A DNA stretch of 33,646 nt from Acidobacteriota bacterium (GTDB lineage Bacteria > Actinomycetota > Acidimicrobiia > Spongiisociales > UBA5794). The notes under the pieces were generated by a model. The model was not told the origin of the DNA. It did no database searches and was given only the letters and a program-made list of their open reading frames with translations. Below, piece by piece: positions 14,812-23,841 of this stretch. How positions within the stretch are numbered: the first letter of the stretch is position 1; each line of letters starts with the position of its first letter. The stretch lies in NCBI GenBank assembly GCA_022562055.1, contig JADFQA010000034.1:1-33646 (forward strand), given 5' to 3'. The position numbers were made by a program, and so were the translations under genes.

Positions 14812-15106
14812 AATCTGGTTCGCTGACACGCCAGGAGGCGACCGGCCGGTGCTCGTATTGACGAGGGATCCGGCCGCGGATCGTATCGGGGGAGTTGTCG
14901 TAGTCGCGTTAACCCGTACGAGACGTGGCCTCGTATCGGAGTTGGAGTTGTCGCCAGACCTCGACGGCGTTCCAACCGAATGTGTGGCTAATTTCGACAA
15001 CATGCACACACTGCCGCGGGGCGCCTTTCGGCGACTCGTTACACAACTCTCTCCGCAGCGTCGCGCAGATGCATGTCAAGTGATGGTTGACGCCACTGGC
15101 TGCTAA
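14798..15106 (+). CDS. MazF/PemK-type endoribonuclease toxin
   Basis: This encodes 102 residues from ATG 14798, within the antitoxin 3' end. MQRGEIWFADTPGGDRPVLV carries the R-G-E-I-W and R-P-V-L-V signatures of the MazF/PemK barrel. ECVANFDNMHTLPRG contains the conserved N-(F)-D-N/T segment near the active site, and the C-terminal helix is present. Members cleave mRNA at short sequences, slowing growth when the antitoxin is degraded. Length and order (antitoxin first, overlapping) are standard, so the module looks intact. Confidence 0.85.
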   Translation: MQRGEIWFADTPGGDRPVLVLTRDPAADRIGGVVVVALTRTRRGLVSELELSPDLDGVPTECVANFDNMHTLPRGAFRRLVTQLSPQRRADACQVMVDATGC

Positions 15107-15141
15107 TCGGGATACATGCGAACGATGCTGTGCTGTCAGTT

Positions 15142-16170
15142 CTACGACGACACGAAGAAGTCCCACGCAAGCCTGACACCACCAGCGTCTCGGCATAGCG
15201 GTCCCACGATGGGTTCGAGGAGTAGCTCGCCGGCGAAGGTGTAGTTCGTCGACGGCATCGAGTGGCCGCCACCTTCCATGGTCAAGATCTCCAGCGCGGC
15301 ACCGCCCGGCCCCGCATTGAACCGTTCGGTCGTGAGCGTGCAGCCGTCGCGGCGGTTGGTGTTCTTGATCTGGACGATTCCGAGACCGTCCGGTGTGGCA
15401 CGGTTCGTCTTGATCCACCACTCTCGGGTTTCAGCAACCGACTTCACAGTCCCGCGGTCGCGATCAGCGATCTTGCCACCGTCCCAGGGCATAAGTGGGT
15501 CCTCGGTGCCATTTGCGAGGAGAAGCGGTACGGGCGAGTCAGGACCCACCAAGTCGTCCCGATCGGGAAGGTTCGCAATGAAGGAGGCTCCGGCTGCGAA
15601 CGTTTCGGGTGTTTCGATCAGCAGCCGTTGGGCCATCATCCCGCCGTTCGACAGGCCCGTCACGAACACTCGATCCGGGTCGACATCGTGGTGTTCGATC
15701 ACCCAATCGATCACGCGGTTGATGAACTCGACGTCGTCGGCCTCTGAGTCACCAACGCTAAACGGTGAGCGAAGGTCATTCCACTGCTGACGGTTGCCCG
15801 TGGTGTCGCCTGTTGTTGGGTTCACCCCGTTCGGTGCCACCACGACGAATCCCTTCTCCTCAGCCAGCGCCACCCAGTCGCCACTTCCGGCTCCTTTTAG
15901 GACCGCCCGCATATCTCTGGTCCCGCCGTGGAGCAGTACCACTAGCGGTGCGTTGGCACCGACGCTCGGAGGCCGCACGACGGTGAACACCCGTTGGAGG
16001 CCGTCGACATCAATAGTGATTTCTCCGGTCGCACCGACCCGGGATGCATCGGGACGGTCGGGCTGCGCGGTTGTGACGACCGGCTGCGACGAATCGGCCT
16101 GCTGAGCGGTCTCGGCCGGTTCGGTGCGACGTCGGTCACCTCCACGGCTTGCGACCACCAATACAAGCAT
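15142..16170 (-). CDS. PHB-depolymerase/LpqC-like esterase (alpha/beta hydrolase), exported
   Basis: This encodes at least 342 residues. A hydrophobic N-terminal segment is followed by a Gln/Ala/Thr/Pro-rich linker (~20-45) and a hydrolase domain. PLVVLLHGGTRDM forms the oxyanion region, VTGLSNGGMMAQRLL is the nucleophile elbow (G-L-S-N-G), NGTEDPLMPWDGG supplies the acid Asp, and GGGHSMPS holds the catalytic His. This is the order of the CE1/PHB depolymerase-LpqC family, which cuts polyester or feruloyl esters outside the cell. The start is doubtful: no ribosome site precedes ATG 16170. The upstream frame is open to a TGA at 16266-16264 and encodes an Arg-rich stretch then VWKFAAVFV, which completes the membrane helix. 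A rare start such as CTG at 16245 is possible. Confidence 0.82.
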   Translation of the reverse strand: MLVLVVASRGGDRRRTEPAETAQQADSSQPVVTTAQPDRPDASRVGATGEITIDVDGLQRVFTVVRPPSVGANAPLVVLLHGGTRDMRAVLKGAGSGDWVALAEEKGFVVVAPNGVNPTTGDTTGNRQQWNDLRSPFSVGDSEADDVEFINRVIDWVIEHHDVDPDRVFVTGLSNGGMMAQRLLIETPETFAAGASFIANLPDRDDLVGPDSPVPLLLANGTEDPLMPWDGGKIADRDRGTVKSVAETREWWIKTNRATPDGLGIVQIKNTNRRDGCTLTTERFNAGPGGAALEILTMEGGGHSMPSTNYTFAGELLLEPIVGPLCRDAGGVRLAWDFFVSS

Positions 16171-16266
16171 GACGAAGACCGCGGCGAATTTCCAGACACG
16201 ACGTCTCCGCCGGCGACCAGCGCGTGGTTGCCGCGGGGCTTTCAGGAATACCTCATATCGGTATCA

Positions 16267-16504
16267 TTGTCGGCCGTGGGAGCGTCTCTTTGAGGTTTCC
16301 AGGTTCGCAAGCGAACGCGGATCGCTATTGCCGGAGTCCACCTGTTTCGATACCTGTGAGCTTCCGTTCCCTTTTCCGCTTCCACGATCCAAGATCGGTG
16401 ACTGCTCGACATAGCGGCTGGCGGTTGCGTACTTTGTTGTGACCACGGTTTCTATCGGCCGTCGCCAACCTCACGCACACCCACCACCGCCAGATACGCC
16501 CGGT
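16267..16504. other. intergenic region upstream of the esterase
   Basis: About 240 bases (the whole gap 16171-16572 is ~400) lie between the esterase and the SLH gene, both on the minus strand. I find no supportable gene here. A small hairpin GTTCG-CAAG-CGAAC occurs near 16303-16316. The rest should contain the esterase promoter, but I cannot place it. Confidence 0.4.
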
Positions 16505-16558
16505 CGCCTTGGGCAAGGCGCAACATGGGGGACCACGGATGTGGTCCCCCATGTTGCG
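16505..16558 (-). terminator. strong 18-bp hairpin terminator after the SLH gene, with an overlapping second stem
   Basis: Arms 16519-16536 (CGCAACATGGGGGACCAC) and 16541-16558 are perfectly complementary around a GGAT loop, 14 bases past the SLH gene stop. Next to it CGCCTT (16505-16510) and AAGGCG (16515-16520) form a second stem that shares bases 16519-16520, so the two structures compete. There is no T-tract on the minus side. Strength and position favour a transcription terminator or a 3' mRNA-stabilising element. Confidence 0.65.
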
Positions 16559-16572
16559 TTGTTTGGTCGGTG

Positions 16573-17166
16573 TTAGTTGCCCATCAGCAACACGGTGAAC
16601 CTTCCGTCAGCGAGACTTCCCGTCGAGTCGTAGCAAGCCACCCTGACGGTGCCCCCGCCCCAGCCGCTGTTTTGGCAGTTGACACCAGCTGACGCGTACG
16701 TCGACACTTGCGAGTGACCGATGGTTCCCCAGCCGGGGAAGGTCACGACGTACCTGCCGACTGCGGTCCGGGTGTAGGTTATTGCAGCTCCTTCGGAATT
16801 GTACGCGTAAGTGGCGTCCGCCGTGATAGGCGCATCAAGAGTCGGAGACGTGGTTTGTGCCCACATCCATGCTGTTCCGCCATAGACTTCCTTGGCGTCA
16901 ACAACCTGATTGGTTGACAATCTGCGCATGAACGCCGCCATCTGTTCTCGCGTGACCGAGTCACCGGGGCAGAATTTTCCGTCTCCACAACCCAGCGTCA
17001 CGCCTGTGTCAGCCAGCCATTCAATGTCGTCGTGAAATATGTTGCTGTCCGGAACATCGCTGAATGAGTGTGCCGCCCACGCCCCCGCCGGCAATAGCAA
17101 CGCTGCTGCAACGATAAACGCTGCAAACAAGTATGCGTGCTTTTTCTGGATGGATATGTTGATCAT
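16573..17166 (-). CDS. secreted protein with S-layer-homology-like motif
   Basis: This encodes 197 residues from ATG 17166, with GGGAG 9-10 bases upstream. A signal peptide (HAYLFAAFIVAAALLLPAG, cleavage after AWA) is followed by a single SLH-type segment: FSDVPDSNIFHDDIEWLADT, GVTLGCGDGKFCPGD, VTREQMAAFMRRL. Full SLH proteins carry three such repeats that bind cell-wall polysaccharide; one copy with this GC..FCP variant is widespread in Acidimicrobiia-like genomes. The rest (~85-197) is beta-rich, with TYTRTAVGRYVVTFPGWGTI and paired cysteines in NCQNSG and VACYDS, resembling a small surface domain. It is probably cell-surface attached, role unknown. Confidence 0.8.
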   Translation of the reverse strand: MINISIQKKHAYLFAAFIVAAALLLPAGAWAAHSFSDVPDSNIFHDDIEWLADTGVTLGCGDGKFCPGDSVTREQMAAFMRRLSTNQVVDAKEVYGGTAWMWAQTTSPTLDAPITADATYAYNSEGAAITYTRTAVGRYVVTFPGWGTIGHSQVSTYASAGVNCQNSGWGGGTVRVACYDSTGSLADGRFTVLLMGN

Positions 17167-17469
17167 ATGTCGCTTCTCCCTTTTAGACGCCCCCTTCAAT
17201 CAACCTCATAACCCTACCGATCGGAAGTGCGGTTGTGGGGACTGTCTTTTTCAGCGAGACCGTCGTGTACGGTGGGTCCGTCCGGCTCGCGCGCAACGTT
17301 GGGTGCGCCGGGTGTTCCTCGTTGCTCCGCTGCTCACCGTCGGCGTCGAGATAAGAGCCTGGTGGGACGCTCCGGCAGATCGGCGACTGAAACATTGGTC
17401 ACTATTTTCGAAATCGCATGGGGTTGATCGCCGCGACTGAGAAAGATTCCGTGGATGTTTCGAGAAGTA
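17167..17469. other. divergent intergenic region between SLH gene and acnA
   Basis: About 410 bases (17167-17576) separate the two divergent genes. The left 300 bases show no convincing coding frame on either strand. The right 100 bases hold the inverted repeat at 17470-17501 and the putative acnA promoter, listed separately. Confidence 0.45.
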
Positions 17470-17501
17470 GCCATGAATCGTTCTTGCGGGCGATTCATGG
17501 C
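17470..17501. promoter_or_regulatory. perfect 11-bp inverted repeat upstream of acnA
   Basis: GCCATGAATCG (17470-17480) and CGATTCATGGC (17491-17501) are exact inverted repeats separated by 10 bases, i.e. centre-to-centre about two helical turns. It ends where the -35 region of the putative acnA promoter would begin (-10 TACACT at 17524-17529, 17 bases after 17501-17506). Placement suits an operator for a dimeric regulator. It does not match the published AcnR motif as I remember it. It could alternatively fold as an RNA stem. Confidence 0.5.
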
Positions 17502-17523
17502 CTGGAGACTTCAGCATTGTCGG

Positions 17524-17529
17524 TACACT
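17524..17529 (+). promoter_or_regulatory. putative acnA -10 element
   Basis: TACACT fits the actinobacterial TANNNT -10 consensus and lies 47 bases upstream of the acnA ATG. The -35 at the right spacing (CCTGGA, 17501-17506) is weak, which would suit an activated or alternatively controlled promoter. Confidence 0.35.
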
Positions 17530-17576
17530 GAGGTGCGGCGCGAGAGTTGCCAGTTTGAAAAGATCGAGAGCTTCGC

Positions 17577-20261
17577 ATGAACACCCCACATGATCCGTAC
17601 CAGGCACGAACGACCGTCTCCACATCGCTTGGCGAACGCACGATCTATCGGCTTGATGCCCTTAGAGACATGGGTGACATAGACTCGCTTCCCTACACGA
17701 TCAAGGTTCTGCTCGAGTCTGTGTTGCGGAACCACGACGGTCGTATCGTCACCGACGACGATGTTCGGGTTTTGGCCCAGTACGATGCTTCCAAGGTCGG
17801 CGAGATCGAGATTGCGTTCAACCCGGGGCGTGTGGTGCTGCAGGATTTCACCGGCGTCCCAGCGGTAGTGGATCTTGCCGCGATGCGGTCCGCCATTGTG
17901 CGTATGACGGGTGACGAGAGCGCCGCCCAAAAAGTGAACCCGCAGGTCCCGGCCGATCTGGTCATCGACCATTCCGTCCAGGTAGATGCTTACAACTCGG
18001 GGATGGCCCTTCAGATCAACTCCGAGCGCGAGTTCGAGCGCAACCAGGAACGATATGAGTTCCTCAAATGGGGACAGAGCGCGTTTGACAACTTCAGCGT
18101 TGTCCCGCCGGCGACCGGCATCGTGCATCAAGTAAATCTTGAGTATCTCGCCAAGGTTGTGTGGGATGCGAACGGCATGCTGTACCCAGATTCGCTTGTC
18201 GGTACCGACTCTCACACCACCATGATTAACGGACTCGGTGTCGTTGGATGGGGTGTTGGAGGCATCGAGGCAGAGGCCGTGATGGTTGGGCAACCGATCT
18301 ATATGCTGCTTCCCGAGGTTGTCGGGTTCAAACTCACCGGCTCCCTTCCAGAAGGCACAACTGCAACCGACCTGGTACTCCGCGTCACCGAGATGCTTCG
18401 GGGGCTTGGCGTGGTCGGCAAGTTTGTCGAGTTCTTCGGTCCTGGCCTGGCCGACATGCCGCTTGCGAACCGTGCGACGATCGCCAATATGGCACCCGAA
18501 TACGGTGCCACGGTCGGCTTCTTTCCGGTGGATGAGCAGACACTGAAATATATGCGTCTGTCGGGGCGCGATGAGGCGCTTATCGAAACGGTCGAGCAGT
18601 ACTGCCGGATCCAGGGGATGTGGCGCGAGGACAGTCGCCAGATCACCTATTCAGACACGCTTGAACTTGATATGGCGACGATCGAACCATCGCTCGCCGG
18701 TCCGAAACGTCCACAGGACCGCATCGCGCTTTCGAACATGAAGGCCCAGTGGCACACGGATCTCGCCGGGCAGCTGCGCACCGACGGCGAGGTTTTCCCT
18801 GTCGAGGGAGTCGAAGTCACGTCCGAAGGTGCAACGTTTCACTTGGCCGATGGCGATGTCGTCATTGCGGCAATCACGTCGTGTACCAATACGTCGAATC
18901 CCGATGTCATGGTCGCCGCCGGGCTTGTTGCGCGCAAGGCTCGCGAGCGTGGCATCACCCGCAAACCGTGGGTGAAGACTTCACTGGCTCCAGGGTCCAA
19001 GGTGGTCATTGAGTATCTGGAGCGGGCCAACCTGCTTGTCGATCTTGAAGCGGCGGGTTTTTATAACGTCGGGTTCGGGTGTACGACGTGCATTGGGAAC
19101 TCCGGTCCGCTACCGGATGAGATCTCCGCCGCGATCAACGACAACAATCTTGTCGCGACGTCGGTGCTGTCCGGCAACCGGAACTTTGAAGGTCGCATCT
19201 CGCCCGACGTTCGTGCGAATTACCTGGCGTCACCACCGCTGGTTGTTGCCTATGCGCTTGCGGGGACGGTGGACATCGACCTCGCTTCAGAACCGATTAC
19301 TCAGGATGCCGACGGGAATGATGTGTTCCTCAAGGACATCTGGCCCACTCAGGCCGAGGTGAACCAGATCGTGGCTTCTTCGGTGACCCGTGAGCAGTTC
19401 CTGGAGCAGTACGGCAACGTGTTCGAGGGAAGCGACGAATGGCGGGACATCGATAGCTCGGAGTCGTCGCTGTATCCGTGGAATGACGCTTCGACGTATA
19501 TTCAGGAGCCGCCGTTTTTCGTCGACCTCGCACCGGACCCGACCCCGATTGTTCCCATTGCGGGTGCCCGGGTGCTTGCAAAATTGGGCGATTCGATCAC
19601 AACCGACCACATTTCTCCGGCGGGCGCAATCGGTCCGGATACTCCCGCCGGCAAGTTCCTTACCGAGTCTGGTGTCGAACTTCGCATGTTTAACTCGTAC
19701 GGGTCGCGCCGCGGTAACGACCGCGTGATGACCCGTGGCACGTTCGCCAACATCCGGGTCCGTAACCAACTAGCCCCGGGAACCGAGGGTGGGTGGACGC
19801 TCGACTTCACCGACGGGGAGGTAAAGAGTATCTACGACGCCAGTCTCAGCTACAAAGATGCCGGGATTCCTCTCGTTGTGCTCGGCGGCAAGGACTACGG
19901 CATGGGATCGTCGCGCGACTGGGCTGCGAAGGGAACGTTCCTTCTGGGTGTCAAAGCCGTGATTGTCGAGTCGTACGAACGTATTCACCGCTCCAATCTC
20001 GTGATGATGGGTGTGCTGCCGCTTACCTACGTCGATGGCGAGAATGCTGACTCGCTGGGCTTGGATGGTTCCGAGACGTTTGCGATCGATGTCGACGATT
20101 CGCTGACGCCACGTCAGCTAGTGAAAGTGACGGCGTCGAAAGCAGATGGATCGAAAACCGAGTTTATGGCGATTGTCAGGTGTGACACCCCGGTCGAAGT
20201 CGAGTACCTTCGCCACGGTGGCATCCTCCACATGGTGCTGAGAAGAATGGCCGAGTCCTAA
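17577..20261 (+). CDS. acnA: aconitate hydratase, AcnA/IRP1 type
   Basis: This encodes 894 residues, the usual length of the AcnA group. It interconverts citrate and isocitrate in the TCA cycle in the cytoplasm. The three [4Fe-4S] ligands are present: Cys436 in [10 protein letters not shown], and Cys502 and Cys505 in [14 protein letters not shown]. Other signatures are [20 protein letters not shown] (207-226), GVGGIEAE (226-233), SGNRNFEGR and, in the C-terminal swivel domain, [20 protein letters not shown] and [22 protein letters not shown] precedes the ATG by about 6 bases. It stands alone as a transcription unit; an inverted repeat (17470-17501) lies upstream. No truncation or substitution of a key residue was noticed. 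Confidence 0.97.
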   Translation: MNTPHDPYQARTTVSTSLGERTIYRLDALRDMGDIDSLPYTIKVLLESVLRNHDGRIVTDDDVRVLAQYDASKVGEIEIAFNPGRVVLQDFTGVPAVVDLAAMRSAIVRMTGDESAAQKVNPQVPADLVIDHSVQVDAYNSGMALQINSEREFERNQERYEFLKWGQSAFDNFSVVPPATGIVHQVNLEYLAKVVWDANGMLYPDSLVGTDSHTTMINGLGVVGWGVGGIEAEAVMVGQPIYMLLPEVVGFKLTGSLPEGTTATDLVLRVTEMLRGLGVVGKFVEFFGPGLADMPLANRATIANMAPEYGATVGFFPVDEQTLKYMRLSGRDEALIETVEQYCRIQGMWREDSRQITYSDTLELDMATIEPSLAGPKRPQDRIALSNMKAQWHTDLAGQLRTDGEVFPVEGVEVTSEGATFHLADGDVVIAAITSCTNTSNPDVMVAAGLVARKARERGITRKPWVKTSLAPGSKVVIEYLERANLLVDLEAAGFYNVGFGCTTCIGNSGPLPDEISAAINDNNLVATSVLSGNRNFEGRISPDVRANYLASPPLVVAYALAGTVDIDLASEPITQDADGNDVFLKDIWPTQAEVNQIVASSVTREQFLEQYGNVFEGSDEWRDIDSSESSLYPWNDASTYIQEPPFFVDLAPDPTPIVPIAGARVLAKLGDSITTDHISPAGAIGPDTPAGKFLTESGVELRMFNSYGSRRGNDRVMTRGTFANIRVRNQLAPGTEGGWTLDFTDGEVKSIYDASLSYKDAGIPLVVLGGKDYGMGSSRDWAAKGTFLLGVKAVIVESYERIHRSNLVMMGVLPLTYVDGENADSLGLDGSETFAIDVDDSLTPRQLVKVTASKADGSKTEFMAIVRCDTPVEVEYLRHGGILHMVLRRMAES

Positions 20262-20394
20262 GACGTCGAGACTCGCCGTGGCTTCTTGATCGAGTTGTAT
20301 TGGGAGACCCGTGGTCACGGCACGAAGTCAGTTATGGACCAGCGCGTGTTTCCCACGCACGATGGTTTAGGTTCGGCTACCCAGTCGATGCGCG

Positions 20395-20795
20395 CTATCC
20401 ACGCGGCTGCTGCAGGGCCCCCTCCTCGACGCTTGATCCTCCACCACCGAAAGTCACGTTGTCTCCGTACGACAGAGTGTGAGAAACACCATCCAGGGTC
20501 TGGAACGAGATCGAATTCGCCTCTCGTAACCATGTGGTCCGATCAGCGGGCCACACCAGCAGAACGCTTTCCGTTCCTGTCTCCACCACAGTGCAGTCGC
20601 CGTTAGGGCGAGCACGCCGCCGATCAGAGCCTCGTCGCCGCCATTCGGTACCGCAGGACCAACGGCGAGTGGCCCCCACGAGGACTCCCCTTCAGCGTCG
20701 TTCTTGCTACCGTCACCGCAGCCGGCAGCGACAAGGATGACGACCATCGCGATCCCGACCCAGTGTCTCAATCCGACAAATGAACGCAGAATCAT
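20395..20795 (-). pseudogene. frameshifted lipoprotein gene
   Basis: From ATG 20795 one frame gives a lipoprotein signal (HWVGIAMVVILVAAGC, lipobox VAAGC) and then SSWGPLAVGP, EALIGGVLALTA. The family-like continuation is in a different frame: NGDCTVVETGTESVLLVWPA, DRTTWLREANSISFQTLDGV, YGDNVTFGGGGSSVEEGA, ending at 20395. The switch lies near 20620, where both frames read plausibly over a few codons, so a one-base deletion (or equivalent) is likely. The combined protein resembles small actinobacterial lipoproteins with a W-P-x-D-R-T-x-W...V-x-F-G-G-G-G-S core. The C-terminus also looks shortened. It could be a sequencing error instead of real decay. Confidence 0.6.
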
Positions 20796-20853
20796 GGCGC
20801 CAACTCTATTCCGTCGATTATCACGCTACTAGGGGGCGATACGGTCGTGACAC

Positions 20854-21966
20854 CTAGCGTTCGTTGGCCTCTAGGACTCTCAGAATGTTTTCGCCGAGCA
20901 TCTTTCTGATATCGGTCTCGGACCACGATCTCGCAAGTAACCCGGCCGTAATGTTCGGGTATGTCGACACATCCTCGAGACCCTTGGGGAGCGAGGTGAT
21001 GCCGTCGAAGTCGGATCCGAGACCGACGTGATCGATACCCGCGACTTCGGCGATATGTTCGATGTGGTCGAGGACGATCTCGATATCACCCATGGGTATA
21101 GGGTTCTGAGCGGTGTACTCCGCCATTGCCTCACGAAAGTCGTCCTCGTTGGAAGTTGACGTACGGATTCTGCGTGTTGCGGCAAAGAGTTTCATCGTGT
21201 CGTCGCCGGTGTCGGGGACGACGAACAACGAGAAGAAGTTCACCATGACGACACCGCCATTTCCACAAACGGCCCGCAACACATCGTCGGGCACATTACG
21301 AGGGTTGTCCGATACCGCATACGCCGACGAGTGTGATGCCATCACCGGGAGGGTGCTCACATCGAGAGCGTCGCGCATCGTGTCTGCGGAGACATGCGAG
21401 ATGTCAACGATCATTCCCATGGCGTTCATCTCACGGACGACGTCGCGACCAAAGTCGGTGAGACCGCCGTGGCGCATCTCGTCGGTCGCCGAATCTGCCC
21501 AGTCGAGTGTGTCGGCGTGGGTGAGCGTCATGTAACGGACCCCGCGTTCAAACAACGTGTGGAGCTTGTCGATCGAGTTCTCGATGGAGTGTCCACCCTC
21601 GGCACCCATCAGACTTGCGGTCCGCCGAGAAGCTCTGATGCGCCGAACATCGTGGGCGGTGGTTGCTGCCTCGAACGCTGCGGGGTAACGCGCATTCATC
21701 TGTTCGACGAGATCGATCTGTTCCATCGTGTGTTTGAAAGGCGCTTCGCTTTCGCACGGCACATACACCGACCAAAACTGAGCACCGACACCACCACGGC
21801 GGAGACGTTCGATATCGGTGTGGACGTGGGGGAGAGGCGTTGACGGGTCCATCGAGTCAAACGACGAGCCCGCCCTAGTCCGCACCTCCCACGGGAAGTC
21901 GTTATGGCCATCAACCACCGGCAGATCGTCATGAATCCGCTGGGCGGCGTCGGCGAAATCTGTCAT
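20854..21966 (-). CDS. membrane dipeptidase (M19, renal dipeptidase family)
   Basis: This encodes 370 residues from the ATG at 21966 (16 in-frame codons upstream would run into the divergent gene). TIM-barrel zinc peptidase signatures are in order: VVDGHNDFPW (HxD), SLMGAEGGHSIENS (bridging Glu), VDISHVSADTM (His), VMASHSSAYAVSDNPRN (His) and GLGSDFDGI (Asp). Family members hydrolyse dipeptides, including D-amino-acid containing ones, and in some cases beta-lactams or N-acyl-D-amino acids. No signal peptide is present, so it is probably cytoplasmic. It is divergent from the MDMPI-family gene with only ~50 bases between them. Confidence 0.92.
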   Translation of the reverse strand: MTDFADAAQRIHDDLPVVDGHNDFPWEVRTRAGSSFDSMDPSTPLPHVHTDIERLRRGGVGAQFWSVYVPCESEAPFKHTMEQIDLVEQMNARYPAAFEAATTAHDVRRIRASRRTASLMGAEGGHSIENSIDKLHTLFERGVRYMTLTHADTLDWADSATDEMRHGGLTDFGRDVVREMNAMGMIVDISHVSADTMRDALDVSTLPVMASHSSAYAVSDNPRNVPDDVLRAVCGNGGVVMVNFFSLFVVPDTGDDTMKLFAATRRIRTSTSNEDDFREAMAEYTAQNPIPMGDIEIVLDHIEHIAEVAGIDHVGLGSDFDGITSLPKGLEDVSTYPNITAGLLARSWSETDIRKMLGENILRVLEANER

Positions 21967-22016
21967 GTGTCTATCGAACGTTCGGTGGAGGCCAAGATGC
22001 TTGTATCTTGCCACTC

Positions 22017-22637
22017 ATGCGAGATGCTGCACTACTTCTTCAGATCGAGGCCGAGGCCTACCAGCCACTCCTCGAAGGCCTCACGCCCGCCGACTTCGAC
22101 AGACAGACGGTGTGCGACTTGTGGTCGGTGCGCGACGTAGTTGCGCACCAGTCGGCGGTTCTCCAAATTGTGGAATCGGGGGATCAGGCCTCATTCACCC
22201 CGGAGTCAAACCAAGAGGACGTCGATCATCGCAAGACGTGGGACATCGGTCGGCTTCTTGGCGAGTTGTTCGGCGGATACGCCAATGTCATTGCCAAGAT
22301 CGATGCTGCCGGCGGTGCGCTCGATTCATTCGGCCTCGCCCAGTTCATCCACGGTGGCGATGTGAGAGATGCTGTCGACGCCGACGACGCGTTTGCAAGC
22401 CCTGGCCATGAGATTGCTGTTGACCTTCTCCACGACAAGTCCACCGTGATGAAAAAGATGCCGGTCGTCACCCGGATCGACGGTGTGTTACGCCAGTTCG
22501 GGTCAGATCTTGATCCGGTAGGACATCTCGCAACCGACACGGAGACTTTCGTGAGATTGTGTGGCGGACGCAACCCGGATCCCACCAAGTGGTCGGTCGA
22601 AGGCATGTCGGCAGCAGACTTTGTGCTGTATAACTGA
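22017..22637 (+). CDS. maleylpyruvate isomerase family (mycothiol-dependent, DinB-like) protein
   Basis: This encodes 206 residues from ATG 22017 (a TTG three codons earlier is possible). The four-helix DinB/MDMPI N-terminal domain is recognised by LTPADFDRQTVCDLWSVRDV, VAHQSAVLQIV (metal His), FGLAQFIHGGDVRDAVDADD (His plus following Asp) and a C-terminal region resembling the TIGR03083-type family. Related enzymes use mycothiol, the actinobacterial low-molecular-weight thiol, as cofactor. Specific substrate cannot be read from the sequence. It is divergent from the M19 dipeptidase. Confidence 0.75.
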   Translation: MRDAALLLQIEAEAYQPLLEGLTPADFDRQTVCDLWSVRDVVAHQSAVLQIVESGDQASFTPESNQEDVDHRKTWDIGRLLGELFGGYANVIAKIDAAGGALDSFGLAQFIHGGDVRDAVDADDAFASPGHEIAVDLLHDKSTVMKKMPVVTRIDGVLRQFGSDLDPVGHLATDTETFVRLCGGRNPDPTKWSVEGMSAADFVLYN

Positions 22638-22805
22638 TGCGACGCGTGAACGTGGTGGGGACATCCAGGATACGGAGCTAGATGACAATTCTGGAGGTAT
22701 CAACCCACCGCTCGGTATTCGTCTCGCAATGATGGGCTACGACGAACTCAAGCGGGTGATAGCTGAGAGCCGACCGTGAACGATCGTCGGTCTCGTAGCG
22801 TTGAA

Positions 22806-22825
22806 GCCGGGCGGTGAGACCCGGC
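22806..22825. terminator. hairpin between convergent genes, candidate terminator
   Basis: GCCGGG (22806-22811) pairs with CCCGGC (22820-22825) around an 8-base loop, just beyond the manA stop (22834, minus strand) and ~170 bases past the MDMPI gene. No T-tract is present. The remaining 22638-22805 stretch holds no supportable gene. Confidence 0.35.
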
Positions 22826-22833
22826 GGGAGCCT

Positions 22834-23841
22834 TCACGGACCGTTGACGAGGCCCGTCTCAAGGAGGACGGTTGGTTGGACGACGTGCACAGTTGTCTCG
22901 GTTGCGATCACAGCCGGGAGCACGATCGTTGAGCCAATCGGAAACACTGTGGCCCCTTCACCGGGGGCTTGTATGGACACGGATCCGTCGGCAACCATCA
23001 ACACCCGAAGTTCTTCCGCATTGTGCAACGCGATCTTGCCTGCGTCGTAGCGGTGTTCGCGTTGCCAGTAGTGATCGGTCGCGATAAGCAGCCGGGTGCG
23101 GTCGACCTGCGAAGGAGCGAGGTAGGTTCCAAGGTCCGAAGACATTTCGAGCGTGTCGAGCGCTTCGGTGATGTGGAGCGTGCGAGGTTCCCGCCCATAC
23201 TCTTCGGTCCAGTCGTAAATCCGAAAGGTTGTGTCGCTCGGCGTCTGGGTCTCGGCAACGACGACACCCGCACCAAGGGCATGGACGACACCCGCCGGCA
23301 GGTGGTGAAAGTCGCCGGGACGGGCATCAAAGGTTTGTAGGAGTTCAACGATGGCTGGCGTCCCGGCTGTGGCAGCGACGTCCGCAATAGAGACTCCGTC
23401 GCGAAATCCCTTGTACAACGCTGCTCCGGGGCGGGCGTCGAGGACGTACCACGATTCGGTTTTCAACGCTGCTCCCGAATGGCGAGCGACGTACTCCGCA
23501 TTGGGATGGACCTGAATCGACAGGTGCTCGTTGGCATCGAGCAGTTTGACGAGCAACGCAAAGGCGCCGTCGGGCATTGCGGTGGCTGTGCCGAGGAAAT
23601 CAGAACCATAGGTTGCAATCAAGGCTGACAGGGCCAAACCGCGTTGCGGTCCGCTAGCGACATACGAATGTGACTCGGCTGCGTCCGTGGCCGTGCCATC
23701 GGGGAGGTCGGCGATCTCCCAGCTTTCGCCGACAAGCTCGCCGATCGGCAGCGTCTTACCAAATCGCTCCAAAGCGCGACCGCCCCATGGCTTAAGCACC
23801 AAGATGGGTTCGAATGTCAAAAGTCCGAGCGGCGGGATCAT
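22834..23841 (-). CDS. manA: mannose-6-phosphate isomerase, class I
   Basis: This encodes 335 residues from ATG 23841 (20 upstream in-frame codons are not family-like). It interconverts mannose-6-phosphate and fructose-6-phosphate, feeding GDP-mannose and glycan synthesis in the cytoplasm. Cupin and zinc-site signatures are visible: LVLKPWGGRALERFGK, LLVKLLDANEHLSIQVHPNA (Q-V-H-P zinc ligands), TESWYVLDA (Glu), and LPAGVVHALGAGVVVAETQT, where the zinc His and the Glu near it sit, then DTTFRIYDW. The length is at the shorter, bacterial end of the family. It stands alone; the 281 bases upstream (23842-24122) hold no recognised gene. Confidence 0.88.
   Translation of the reverse strand: MIPPLGLLTFEPILVLKPWGGRALERFGKTLPIGELVGESWEIADLPDGTATDAAESHSYVASGPQRGLALSALIATYGSDFLGTATAMPDGAFALLVKLLDANEHLSIQVHPNAEYVARHSGAALKTESWYVLDARPGAALYKGFRDGVSIADVAATAGTPAIVELLQTFDARPGDFHHLPAGVVHALGAGVVVAETQTPSDTTFRIYDWTEEYGREPRTLHITEALDTLEMSSDLGTYLAPSQVDRTRLLIATDHYWQREHRYDAGKIALHNAEELRVLMVADGSVSIQAPGEGATVFPIGSTIVLPAVIATETTVHVVQPTVLLETGLVNGP

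Noticed and set aside
22561-22779. 72-codon frame after the MDMPI gene ending in GYDELKRVIAESRP
   Set aside because: It mostly overlaps the MDMPI 3' end in another frame. The 16 residues beyond are too few to support a gene.
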